A stretch of 64,000 bases of DNA, taken from Zymoseptoria tritici IPO323 (Eukaryota; Ascomycota; Dothideomycetes; Mycosphaerellales; Mycosphaerellaceae). The position numbers were made by a program, and so were the translations under genes. The notes below the pieces were generated by a model. The model was not told the origin of the DNA and ran no database searches. It saw only the letters and a list, made by a program, of their open reading frames with translations. Shown piece after piece: positions 50,191 to 61,289 of the stretch; position 1 is the first letter of the stretch; the number at the start of each line of letters is the position of its first letter. The stretch is taken from the NCBI RefSeq assembly GCF_000219625.1, contig NC_018218.1:4464001-4528000 (forward strand), written 5' to 3'.

Positions 50191-52783
50191 ACGTCCGGGG
50201 CAGGAACTTGTTAGCGTGCGGCCAGAGTTGATGCCTAACCCCTCGAGAGCTTTGTCCTGTTTAGGGAACGGAATATCGTCCTCCTGACCCAACGTCTTCC
50301 CTGTACAGACGTTAGTGCGACAGTGCGACTTTTTGTAGCTCGTATTTTTCAAGGAGATTGCCGTCGTTCTTCCATGGAGTAGCGTCTGGATTGATCTGCG
50401 CGACTATTCTTGCGCGGTGCAGGGCTACGACAACTTCCGAACCTACACAGAGACTTCTTATTAGTCAAGGTATCTAGTGGAAGTCGTCAAGCGGGATTCC
50501 GCATTCACAGCATGTGGACGTGTTGTAGTGGCGGACGTTTGGTGCACGGGCATAAAGTCAAAGTCCTGTTTGCCGCCAGCTCGTGCATGCAGCGCCGTTC
50601 TCTCTGTCGAAAATTCTATTAGCGATTCCATGCGCCCAATGCCTGCATTGCTGGGGAAACGACGAGCCGCGCGACTTGACGTAAGGTGGCTACCAGGATG
50701 TAGTCACGCGGCCCAATTCTCCTGTTGCTTGACGAGGGCTGTTAGAAGCGAGGCGAGAAGGAAGGGTGGATCGTTCGGAGTCGTCGATCGGTTGGCTCGA
50801 CGGATCGTTTTGCCGTGTTTGTCTAAGGCCATCTCCTTCAAGCCGTCAGTAGCCGTGGGCGCTACCTATTAGGAGGTACCTATCATTGTTGGCTCCGCCG
50901 CTACTGAGGCCCGAAGGTCGCGACCCCGGAGCAGGATACTTCTCCATAGCCCCAACGATCGGAGAGACAGTCTCGACTATGGTTCTCGTCCTCGAATGCG
51001 ACACTCAACCCTGGGAAAGGCCGAGCTTACAGCTATAGTGCCCCTCAACGAGTTCGGAATCCTGCGATCTCGTGTCTGGTCTTCGAAGTTCATCCGCGTG
51101 CCACGGCTTCGACACAACTGGAGCCGTCTTGTACCACCGTTCTTGTCAGCGATTGGGACTTCGGTAAGGCGTACAAGCTTTGCTTCAGCACTTCGGGCCC
51201 AATCTTGGAGTCATCACAGGCCGCTCCAGCGAGACACGGCCAGAGACGTGGACCTCCCACAGGCTGCAGCCACTTGTCTCATTGAACAGAAAGCTGTCAC
51301 AATGGCGTGTTTACTTGCAAATCATCCAGGCCATCTCCATCCCGACGGGTACAGAGCGCCCTCCCACATGTCCACGAAAAGGCACGCACGAGTTTCGGTC
51401 AACTCAACATCAAGTCTTATGAGGCTGCGAAATCAGGCTCTCTTCCTAGGATATCCTCCAGGCATGAGGAGATTGAACTAGGAGTACCCACAATCTTGAT
51501 AGAAATCTCAGGTCACGATTCTTCCGAACATCGGCTGTATGGCTCTTGCGCTAAGTCAGCTCCTCGAGGAAGTTCATGTCCAAAGGCAGCATAAGTGCGC
51601 GGAGAGCGTGTTCTGAGGGACACGGCGACGCCGGCTCATCTCCGTTCACTTTGTAAGCCTCGGCCTGTTGCGAGCTTGTCACATACCATTAGCTCAGTCT
51701 CCATGGTCTACCTTGAGCCTCACTCTATCCGCTGCGCAAGTTCACGGTCTTCCTGGAATCCGTGCCCTTCGCCTGCACCTCAACTGGATTACCACGCCGT
51801 CGTCGCCGCAAAGCCCGCCTCCCGCAACACCATTCTCGAGCTGATTGTAGTTATGTCTGGCTCAACAGTGTCATGCTCGCAACCTTCTCCAACGCAGTTC
51901 GGTGTCCCTACCAAGGAGCTTTGCGCCTCTCAAGCGAAGTGGGCAGTCGTGAGCTTTAGTAATGGGAAGAGGTAGATGAGGGAGAGGTCGGAGTGAAATA
52001 CACGTGCGCTCATCGATCTGCTGACATGCATGGACAAGAACGAAAAAACGCAATCACCTTTGGGTCATTGCCTTCGCCAGGTCACCCGCTTGGCCGCGCT
52101 TCCTTCCCCATGATCTTAGCCGACCGATTGACCTTGTCTAGCTGCTTCTGCTCGCACATCAGTGCTGTCTGCGCTCGGGCAAGTATCTTGCACGGCTTCG
52201 ACCACGGGATTTCCTCTTCACTGAACGGTCAATTTGACTTAGGAATGGAGCATCCAGCTCATTGCGCGGGCTTTGTTATTGCCACCGTCCATCCGTCGAG
52301 GAGATTGAACTACCGGCGCATTCACCCGTCTAATTCGCCCGTCACATGCAAATATGGCGCGGCTCTCGCAGCCACCAACTCAAGATCTCCACTTTGGCAT
52401 GTGATAACACCAGCTTCAACGTCCAATTCACCCCTTTCGACCACAGCACAGCACAGCATCAATGTTCAATCATGTGACAGTCCACTGGTACCAGCGCTCA
52501 ATCGCCGCTTATATCTGTTCTCGTCCACTACCACCATTCTTCTCAACAGCACCAACATTATTGCTCGCAGAGCTGTCAAGATCCGCCCCTCTCTGCACTA
52601 CATCACAGCAACGACTGTGCCGGCCGAACTGGAAGGCCAAAACTCTCTCTCCCATCACTACACCGAAAGCTGAAGGGCTGACAGCGTTGCCTCCTCGAAT
52701 CTAGATTCACTTCATTGTTCTCTACAGTACCGAGATTCGGTCTCGAAGCTGTCAGACTTGCAAAGATCCGGCCCTGACAGATT

Positions 52784-52802
52784 GGTTGGTTGGTTGGTTG
52801 GT
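52784..52802. repeat. (TTGG)n microsatellite
   Basis: Five tandem TTGG units, immediately before the border of the RIP-mutated block. On the minus strand it reads (CCAA)n; it could be the tail of a retroposed sequence or a simple microsatellite. Confidence 0.8.
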
Positions 52803-52852
52803 ACATCATTTATATAGCCGTCTTGAAACCCAGAGGGTTACGTGGCTTGAAT

Positions 52853-54279
52853 TCTAGGTACAAATAGTGCCCCTACTAAGTGAAAAGTTTTCACCTCGCC
52901 GTTGCCCCTATTAAATGCTATGAATATTTGGTAGGTGTGCTATAAAATATTAGAGGGGTCCGAATAAATTTCTTAAAGGGAGTCCGAATAAAAGTCCCGC
53001 CGGTAGAAAAGTTTAACGCTGCCTGCCGCTCTAGGCCTACTTTCTAAAGGTTTAGTAGGTACCTTGTTGCCTAAATTAATGCCGCTGCCGTCGCCGGTTT
53101 AATGTCTAGTTATAAAGTAAGTCTTAATTAATTAATTAGCGTCGTTCTTCGAGTATCTTAGGTACTCTCTACCCTCGTTTTTTATAGGTTGCTACGCATT
53201 ACCGCGTAGTTCCCGAGAAGTGCGATTTAATAGTTCGTAGGCTATAGGCGTTTAGTTTAGTAGCGTAGGGCGTTTAGGGAGCGGACGATTAGTATAGTAG
53301 TGTATAGCGAATAAGTTGCTCGCTAGCGTAGTAGTATAGTACGCGGAACCGGTCGGCGAATTAAATAGTCTAATAGTAGAGTACGTTAAATATCTAAGGG
53401 GACGGTTATGTTTTCCGCCCTTCTATACGTACGTATATATATATACGCTCCGCGCTCTTTTAATGTACTGTCCTCTAAGGCAGCCTATCGATTGCCTCTC
53501 TTACTCCTTCTTTAAACGCCGTCTTTAAAGTCGGCGTCTATATTAGCGTTTACGTCTATCGGTATATATTAAAGGATAATAGTTTCGCGTACGGGCTTTA
53601 AAGGGTTTTCGCTCGGTGTCTCGGCCGGATCGCTTATAGCTAGCTATCGGCTTTTATAGCCGTCTAGTAGTAACATCGGGCGGCTAAGAAGGCTATAAAT
53701 AAATGTTAGAGTTTAGTCGGATCTCTCGAAGGGGTAGCGTCTCTACTTTTAATATTAGCTTCGAGCGCTATATATAGCATATACTAGTTTCTAAGGGGAA
53801 CTTAAGGCCGCCGGGCGCATCTATTAGCTGTCTAGTCCTACCTAGGGCGGCGGTACATCTATTAGTTACTACCGTAGCTAGCTAGACTAGTACTACGGGC
53901 TACGAAACGTTTCCGCCTATGTCGTTGTCTATTTCTATATCTAGCGTCCCTTTTCTTTTTTATAGTTCTTCGGTAATAGCTTTAATAGGTTTAATAGCGA
54001 GGTGCGGGTAGTGCTCTTATAGGTAGCCTTAATTAAGGCGTAATCTCGTAGCTATAGCTGCCGCTTCTATAGGAAAGTCTATATACTACTTACCTAGCGC
54101 CCGATAATATTTAAAGGTCTCCCTTTAAATAGTACCTACTCTATAGGAGAAAGCCGCTTATCGCTACTATTTTATACTAGCTTTAGACTTCCTATTAGCA
54201 TCGCGTACCGCTAGGACGGCCGCTAGTCGCAATTTAGTAGTAGCTACGCGCTATATCTCCTCGTCCGCATCGACTACCC
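52853..54279. repeat. RIP-mutated repeat DNA, element not identified
   Basis: The composition changes abruptly near 52853: TA, TAG and CTA steps become very frequent and CA and TG nearly vanish, the mark of repeat-induced point mutation. No legible protein remains. It probably is the 3' part and untranslated tail of the minus-strand LINE to the right, but a different element cannot be excluded. Confidence 0.6.
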
Positions 54280-55560
54280 TAAACTATTAAAGGCACTTCG
54301 CCTTTAAAGTACGAGGGCTACGTATTTAGCTATCGCTAGATTACTAAGAAGAAGTTTAACATCGAGGACCCGCTTACCTACTACATTAAACATCTCGCTA
54401 CGTTCTTTAGTTAGTACCGGGCATTCGAGTAGAACATAGGTTAGCGTCTGTTCCTAGGGGAAGCCTAAATTAATATATAGGCCGTAGAAGGGCGTTTCTA
54501 CGTACCCGATCTTATAGAGGTATTAGTTAAGTCCGATCTTGTTTATACGCATTTAAACGATAATGCTATAGAGTAGCCTTAAAACAGCCTTAAATTTGCC
54601 TAGTATCTTAACCGATAGCGTTAGTTCGTATTTGCGTAGCGTGTTACTAGTTTCTAAGCTTATCTAGCGTAACGACTATTCCCTTTAAAGGCGTTCTTTA
54701 AGGTGTCCTACCGCCTACTTACGGTCGAGCGCCGCTTATATAGGTTTAGCTCTGTCTACTACCTCTGTTACGAGCTTGTCTACTACCTTATTGCCCGGGA
54801 TACTACTATGTCCTAGGATCTAGACGATAGTAATTAGGCAGAGGGTTTAGGTACGTAATTAATAGAATTAACGAATTTCTCCCTAGGCTATTGTCGCCGT
54901 AACGCCCGTAATTTGCTTAACGAGGCCCTAGTTGTTGCTATAGATATATACCGGCTCTATTAGGTTTTAATGTACGATTAATTACATCGCGAGTAGTAGT
55001 CCCTATGCCTCCGTATAGAAGGAGGATAAGAACTAGGCGGTGCCTAGCGCGCGTGCTTCGTATACCCTTCCGTTAAGGGAGACTACGGCGCAGCCGAGCT
55101 TTAATAGTTTTAACTTATCCTTAGGTTTCTTAAGGGATCCGTCCGTATAAATATAGAGGCCCGGTAGGGCTGCTAGTTTATTATGCTTATTAATTACTTA
55201 CTAGTCGTTCTCGATAATTACTGTATCTAGGTAGTTGCCCTAGGGCGAATTAACAAACACGCCCTCTTGTTTAAGTAGGAGATAGCCGCCGCTTTAAAGG
55301 TATAGGCGTTTAACTCCCGCTAGCGGCATTTCCTAGCGAGCGGCGTCCCTCCCTACGTCGTCGGTAAGGTGTAAGCTATATAGACTTAATACGAGACGAA
55401 TAAATATAGCTAGTGCGGTCTGTTCGAGGTATATTCTCGGTAGTATAACGAACAGCTCTGTTTCTAGGTCGGCTTTAGCGGACGTCTTAAATGCGCCGCT
55501 AACCTATATAAGGGCTTAGTATTAGATCTTTCCTAGCATAGTCTCCGCGTCTTTAGCGCT

Positions 55561-56452
55561 CTTCTAGCCTAGTTTGTTTGTTTGTTTGTTTGTTTGTTCC
55601 ATTTACGTCCTTTCGGAGTCCAAGACTATGTAGGACGGCCTTGCAAGCAAGGCAGTAGATCTATTTACAATCAAATTCTTCGGTATTCTTTAACCTTAGG
55701 GGAAACCCCGTGCCTAAGGCAATGCTAAAGGACTTTAAACAAATGCGAGACAAAGGAAATCAAACGAGTGTTGCTGCGGCCTAAGGCTGCAGAATTTTCG
55801 CGCTAAGCTTTTTGCAGAATTTTCAGCGGATCCTTCCGCTTCGCACGCACGCTGCAAATTCGAAATGCAGTGCAAAAGCAGTGCAAAATGCCGTGCAAAA
55901 GTAGTGCAAAATGCCGTGCAAAAGCAGTGCAAAATGCCGTACAAAAGCAGTACAAAATACCATGCAAAAGTAGTGCAAAAGCAGCTGTCTAACTCGCTGT
56001 CTTCTCTTGTCCTTAATATGCCTTTGTGGAACTGTATGCCGCTTCTAAACGCATACAGCTACGCAGGTTAATCGCAGAGTTGTGGATTCCACCGAGTTCC
56101 AGCTCTTTAAAGTGCATGTATGCTTCCTTCGAGGGCGACGAAGTCTCTAGAGAAGGGACATGCGATTTCGGTTCGGATTTCGAGGAGGTGCGCGTATAGG
56201 ATAGAGTGGACTGCTTCTTCTCGTTCGTAACGTGGAGGGCTGTTCGTTCGAATCGTGCCGTTGTTCTGTTGTAGCTTGTATTTCGATAGGAGGCGTACCT
56301 CTAGGTCGTGTTGTTGTTGTTGTAAGGGAAGAGGGATTAACGGCCTCTCCAATCCTCCGGAGGAAACTTAGCTCTGCAACGACGGTATCGTCGCAGGTTC
56401 GTAGCCGGCACCACGTACAGGTGTTCCTCGTCGCCGACCCTTCTAGCCTAGT
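55561..56452 (-). mobile_element. 866-bp non-RIP retroposon with 13-bp target duplication and (TTTG)n tail
   Basis: The 13 bases CTTCTAGCCTAGT stand at 55561-55573 and again at 56440-56452. Between them, 55574-56439 has ordinary composition with many CA/TG steps, unlike the LINE on both sides. Its left end is (TTTG)5-6, which on the minus strand is an (AAAC/CAAA)n tail preceded by a typical LINE-type 3' end (TCTTGGACTCCGAAAGGACG). So it is a LINE-mobilised sequence in minus orientation, either a SINE-like non-autonomous element or a 5'-truncated LINE. It has no RT. One minus-strand frame (56352-56107, 81 residues) and a Cys-rich stretch upstream of it (CTWCRLRTC) are of unknown meaning. It inserted after the host LINE had been mutated, or it escaped RIP for lack of copies. 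Confidence 0.75.
55868..55982. repeat. GTGCAAAA tandem repeat within the retroposon
   Basis: About four units of ~23 bases (CAGTGCAAAATGCCGTGCAA-AAG) plus partial ones, each containing two GTGCAAAA words. Later copies have drifted (ACAAAA, ACCATGC). It sits in the middle of the 866-bp insert. Confidence 0.85.
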
Positions 56453-57506
56453 CTATACTACGTAGAGGCCGCGAATGTTATAAGTAGGCGAAGGGTTAAT
56501 AGGTACGCGCGTCTCGTAGCCTCTATATTAGCTCCCTAGCTTAATTTGTTTAGGCATTTAATAACATTAATCTTACTATTAGCCTTTCTTACGATGTCCT
56601 TTCTATATGCTTTAAAGGTAAGGCGTAAGTCTAGCGTAACGCCGAGGACTTTAATTACTTTAGAGGGAAGGACTTTAATATCGCCGAAGCGTACGGCGAA
56701 GGAGTCCCTAATCTCGGTAGTATTACGTGTCCCCGGTAGGTAGAAGTATATTAATTAGAACTTTATAGGCGCGAAGATTAAGGCGTAGCTGTCCGCCTAT
56801 CGTTCGTAGGTCGCGATCGCACCCTCGAGTTAAGTTTATACTACTTCCGCGGTGTCGGCGATTACGAGTATAGTAATGTCGTTAATATAACCGATTAGGC
56901 TAAGTCCTTATTCGGTCGTTTATTCTACTAGGTCGGCGTTAAATACGACGTAGAGTACTAGGGACAGTAGGGAGCTTTATAGGATGCCGACCGCGATAGG
57001 CTTAGTCGTTAAATAAAAGTTAGGTATACGTATTAATGTCGTACGGTCCGATAGGAAGCTCTATACCTATAGGGCGAGTTAGCCGCTTAGACCGCGTTTC
57101 CTTATGTTATAAAGGAGGCGTTCGTAGGATACGTAATTAAAGGCTCCTATAATATCGAGGGCGAGAGCTATAGCGTATTTACGCTACTACTATGCCGCTA
57201 CGACCGGTTCGATAAGGCTATAAAGGGCTTCGTCGACTCCGTATCCCTTCCTACCGCCGAAGTATCGGGCTAGTAGGATGTTTTCTTATTTAAAGGCCTA
57301 TTAAAACCGTTTAGCGATAATGCTCTCTATAATCTTCCCGATCGTATTTAAGAGCGCGATTAGCCTATATCCCTTCGGGGTATTAGCCTTCTTCCCTACT
57401 TTAGGTAAGGCAATAGTAGTATAGGTACGGAAGGCCGCTAGGTAGTGCCCGAGTCGTAGTAATGCGTTAAAGAGTTGTTCGAGGCTTTAAAGGAACGTAG
57501 TGCCGT

Positions 57507-57835
57507 TGTTAGAAGCACCTTAAGAGGGAATGTAGGCTTGCACTAAAAACAAATAGTTGTAGAATGTAACGAGTCGATTCGATAAGGAAGGGAATAGACG
57601 AGAGCGTCCCCCGAGGCTATGTACCCGCCCTTCGTATTGCTAAATGCGTCCCTCCGCCTAGACTAGGCACCGGTCGTAGTCTAACGTCCGCTCGGGAGCC
57701 GTCGTACGCCTATAAGGTTCGTTCCTCTATAGGATGTCCTAGTCTAGGCTAGATAAGATAGTACCGGTAATCTATAGTGCTAGGATAGTCTAGGTTAGGA
57801 CAGGTAGGAGGCGTTATCGTAAGGGTGTCCTTACA
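57507..57835 (-). repeat. 3' LTR of the Ty3/gypsy chromovirus
   Basis: 329 bases bounded by TG...CA (plus strand TGTTAGAAGCACC ... GGTGTCCTTACA). A second, cut-off copy starts at 63978 with the same sequence except TG mutated to TA at its first dinucleotide. On the minus strand the LTR is directly preceded by a polypurine tract (GAGAGGGGAGGGGGG, 57839-57854), which primes plus-strand synthesis. The 5 bases GCCGT before it are the candidate target duplication; the right partner lies outside the window. Confidence 0.82.
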
Positions 57836-58070
57836 TTGCCCCCCTCCCCTCTCTATAACTAACCTTAGTTGCGGTAGAAAATTTATAAGCTGTTAGCTGC
57901 TAGATGTCCTAATCTAGAAGGATTTGCGGGTCTATAGCGTCGCTATATTAATTTAATTCTTCTTCTAAACTTTCTCTCTTCTTTACTAACTACTAAAAGT
58001 AAGTAATCTAGGGTAGTGCTAGTTTAGTCTAGTTTAGGTCTAGCAAGGCTAACATTAGCGTAGATATACT

Positions 58071-58972
58071 ATGTCTTCCGCCGCCGCGGCCCTCGTGCGT
58101 AACGATTACGCTAGAAAGGTCCGTAACGGGACTTTTAACTACAATCCGTGCTTTAATTGCATTAAAGATATTAAGCAGAACAAAGACTTAACTAAACTAT
58201 ACTAGTTAGCGTTAGAGAAGCCTATTAAGGGCATTACTACTAAATGCGCCGGCTGTCTAGACGACAGAAACGCCGATTATTTCTAGGTAGGATATTTCTA
58301 GACTGTTCTAGAGTCTTTTAGATCTAGGCTAACCCTAAATAGCTCCCTCCGGCCCGTAAGAACGAGTAGGACACTATTAATGCCTAGATTTAAGTAGAGT
58401 ACGCTAATCCGGTAGCGAACGCGGACAATAAGAAGAAGTTAAGGAGCAAGGTGCTCCTATTTACTAGTTCGATTAAGTTGTATGTGCCGGTCTAGCTTAT
58501 TTTAGACTAGTATTCTAATAGTTAGTGCCTTAGGGAGCTTAGAAATAGCGTTCGCGGCCCGGAGGGTCTTACTTTATACTAGGGTACCCGCGAGTAGGAC
58601 ACGACGGGTTAAAAGGTTAAGAAGCGGGACAGGTCGGCCGCTACTTATATAGAGAAGGCCGTAAGTGTACCGTTCTAGCGTATTTTAGACTATACTAACG
58701 CTAGGATATAGGAGTAGGCTGCTACTGGGACCCCGAGGTCTAAGAGAAGCCGCCTAATTAATTTAAAGGGCGCTATTACGGTCTAGTCGTTAACAGACAA
58801 GCTTAATAAGTACAAGACTACCTTATATCGTAATAGCAAGGCCCTAGAGAGGTTTAATACGTACGCTAGGGGTACGGGAAAGACTAATAGGGAGGCGTTA
58901 AAGGCTTTAGTACGCACTACGGCCGCTTAGGAGCGTAGAGAAGACGCTTCGGACGAGGATAGCGATAATTAA
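58071..58972 (+). pseudogene. opposite-strand accessory gene of the chromovirus, with intron, RIP-inactivated
   Basis: Plus-strand frame, antisense to gag-pol, between the chromodomain and the 3' LTR. Exon 1 is 58071-58286 (ATG ... ). A 56-nt intron follows, 58287-58342, with donor GTAGGA, branch-like GCTAACCC and acceptor AATAG, probably a RIP-mutated CAG. Exon 2, 58343-58972, ends in TAA. The two exons are in phase for 281 codons. About 16 internal stops occur; all are TAG or TAA and none is TGA, exactly what C-to-T changes in CAG, CAA and TGG codons give. Cysteines 27, 30, 59 and 62 form a C-x2-C ... C-x2-C pair that could bind zinc. The rest is rich in Lys, Asn, Asp and Arg, with a C-terminal acidic end (DASDEDSDN). 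I do not recognise a family. No intact version is proposed here. Confidence 0.7.
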
Positions 58973-59317
58973 GCCGATTTAGTCGAGTTAGCTCTAGTAG
59001 TATATAGGGTATAACAGATAACGCTATTACGTAGAGTAATAGGGCCCTTTTAAGTTATAATAGCGTAGAATAGCTTAACGTAGGCTAGAATAGTCTAGAA
59101 TAGAAAACCTTAACGCCTAAATAAAATCCCTAGAATTATTAAAAATGTTAAAGTCTAATATTATAAAGGAAAAAAAGGATTGAAAATTAACTAAGGGGGT
59201 TAGCGTTTTTTCTAGAATTTACCGCGCGTAGTTAGTCCTTTCTAGCCTATTCTACGCCGGTAGGCCCGTATTGCTACCGGGCTAATGTTAACTACTACTT
59301 CCTAGGAGTTCTCGGAC

Positions 59318-59440
59318 TAGTTGTAATCTTTCTACTTAATAAGGTACTCCCGATTGTTTAGTTTGTCTACGCGTTCGGCTAGAATAGCCTCGACTTCGTA
59401 TTCGTTATCCTCTCCTACATCGTATCGCATTATCCTATCC
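59318..59440 (-). pseudogene. chromodomain remnant (end of pol)
   Basis: Minus-strand translation gives EYEVEAILAERVDKLNN then REYLIK, a stop, KDYN, a stop, SENS. The spacing of the aromatic-cage positions and the two stops where Trp is expected match a chromodomain (a TGG codon turned TAG by RIP). It closes the pol frame; 350 bases further on the opposite-strand accessory gene ends, tail to tail. Confidence 0.72.
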
Positions 59441-59479
59441 TGTTTGCGACTAAACTAGTCCGGGATAGATAGTTCTAGC

Positions 59480-60560
59480 AGAGAAACATAGAAGGTTAGG
59501 TAGATCTTTAGTAAGTCTAGTAGATCGAGCGTATATACGACGCGGTTAATAATCGCTTTTACCTTATAAGGTCTAATAAATTTGTAATTAAGCTTCGCTA
59601 AAGGTCTTAATAACCTAATGTTGCGTATGTTAAGGTAGACTTCGTCTCCGACGTTAAAGGAGATGTCCTTCCTATGCTCGTTCGCCTACTTAGCTATTTG
59701 CTTCTTTGTTTTAGCTAGTCTAACCCGCAGTTTCTTCTAGTTAGAGATAACGCGGTCTATAAGTTGTACGGCGAACGGGGCTTCTCGTCTATCCTAGCGT
59801 AGTCTAGGCTAGTAGCACCGCCGAGGGTCCCGTATCGTATACGCCTAGAATAGCGTAACCCCTATTACGGAGTATACGCTGTTATTATACAAGAATTCCG
59901 TAGTAGAAAGTAGGGAGGCCTAGTTGTCCTGTTTATAGTTGTAATATATGCGAAGATACTGCTCTAGCGTCTAGTTTTAGCGCTCTGTTTACCCGTCTGT
60001 TTAAGGGTAGAACGCTATACTTAGTTTTCGGCGTATGCTAAGGCAGAAACAGAACGTGCTCTAGAATTTCGAGGTTAGGATAGGCCCTCGATCCGACGTA
60101 ATCGTAGCTAGTGCGCTATAGAGTCGTACGACCTCCCTTATAAACACCTCTACGAGCTCTACTACGGTAATCGTCTTCTTATATAGCGCATAATAGACTA
60201 TTTTAGTGCATTTGTCTACGATTACTAGGATTAAGTCGTAAGCCTAGCCTAGAAGTATACTAAGTAGTAGGTCCGTTATAAAGTCTAGCGTTACATCCTC
60301 CTATAGTATAAGTAATAGTAGCTCTACGTATAGCAATCCGTAAGGTTTGTGCCACCGTAGCTTTAACCTACTGTACGCTTAGTATGTTCGTATATAGTCC
60401 TTAACGTATTTCCTTATTTTAGGCTAGTAGAAACTCCTTTATAGAAGTTCGAGCGTTCGAGAGAAGCCGAAGTGTCCTATTATAGGGTCGTCGTAGCATT
60501 CCTAAAGTAGTTAGAGTCTTATGCTTCCTTCCGGTACGTAGGCCTTACCGTCTATATACG
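59480..60560 (-). pseudogene. integrase remnant of the chromovirus
   Basis: Minus-strand blocks YVPEGSIRL, CYDDPIIGHFGFSRTLELL and the following KYVKDYIRTY resemble the HHCC zinc-binding region; further on RWHKPYGLLYVELL and DVTLDFITD resemble the start of the catalytic core. Multiple RIP stops. Domain borders are approximate. Confidence 0.7.
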
Positions 60561-61289
60561 CGACTCTATCCTCGTTAGTCTATCGTTCTGCCTAGAAGGT
60601 AGGTTCCGCTTAGTCCTTCTCCTCGTTAATCCTATTAAAGGTCGGATCTTTTAAGAGGGCGCGTTTTAGGCGCGTTTTTAGGTCTAGGGCGTCCTTTACT
60701 ACCCCTACGTACCTTACTAGTCTATTATAGTCTAGATGCGGTTAGAATGCCGTCTAGAAGAGCCGCAAGCTTATAGACGACTCTTCGTCTATAGCCTACC
60801 GTCCGGAGTAGTCCTTATCTGTTAGGTCGGGCCTTCTACTTAGTATATCCGCCGCCCTATTAGCCTTACCGGGTCTATAAATAGTCCTAAAGTCGATCTG
60901 CGACAACTACTCGGCCTATCTAACCTACCGCCTAGATAAGGTCTTAGTCGTTATAAGAGTTTATAGGTTTGTATAATCCGTTAGTAGTTCGACCTAGTGT
61001 CAAGCCCCCTCTAGGTATTATCTAAAGTACTTAAAGGAGTCTACGACTACTAATAGCTTAGCGTCTTCCGTAACGTAGTTCCGTTCTACCGCGATTATCT
61101 TTCGTAAGAAGTATAATATAGGGAACTACTACGTTTTGCTGTAGTCTTCGTATAGTTAGCTTAGGATACCCGAGATTGCCTCGCCTAAGGCGTCGGTTTC
61201 TACCCTATAGGGCAGTTCTAGGTTAAAATAGCGTAGGATAGGAGCTTCCGAGAACCTTTTCCGCAATTCGTTAAAGGAAAGTATAGCTT

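Larger units (their letters stand above)
48881..52852. other. 4-kb gene-poor zone bordering the transposon block
   Basis: Frames of up to 226 residues exist (51993-52673), but it starts with GTG, is rich in Ser/His/Thr and lacks any domain. Two short tandem repeats lie inside (49199-49330 and 50117-50190). A (TTGG)n run at about 52784-52802 stands 50 bases before the RIP-mutated DNA begins. Base composition here is normal (CA and TG steps present), so this zone itself is not RIP-mutated. I see no gene I can support. Confidence 0.4.
54280..57506 (-). mobile_element. LINE (Tad-like non-LTR retrotransposon), RIP-inactivated, 5' part displaced
   Basis: Read on the minus strand through many TAG/TAA stops, the reverse transcriptase begins near 57470 (GHYLAAFRTYTTIALPKVGK, GYRLIALLNTIGKIIESIIA) and includes a GYINDITILV catalytic block near 56880. 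The RNase H domain starts at YIYTDGSLKKP (55165) and reaches SIPGNKVVDKL (about 54795). A terminal zinc-type block (YVLLECPVLTKER) lies near 54430. This order (RT, RNase H, C-terminal finger) is that of Tad1-clade LINEs. The reading frame is interrupted twice: by an 866-bp insert at 55574-56439, and at 57506 where an LTR element sits in the RT, so the endonuclease and ORF1 would lie beyond the window. Inactive. Confidence 0.8.

Noticed and set aside
51993..52673. 226-residue plus-strand open frame
   Set aside because: It begins with GTG, not ATG, is Ser/His/Thr-rich, shows no domain or splice partners and lies in the gene-poor zone.
55574..56439. Solo LTR as an explanation of the un-RIPped insert
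   Set aside because: The duplication is 13 bp (LTR elements give 4-6), the ends are not TG...CA, and one end is a (TTTG)n tail.
56400..56440. tRNA-like GCAGGTTCGTAGCC motif at the end of the retroposon
   Set aside because: It only loosely resembles a T-arm; no acceptor stem, anticodon arm or A box fits, so no tRNA gene or tRNA-derived head is called.
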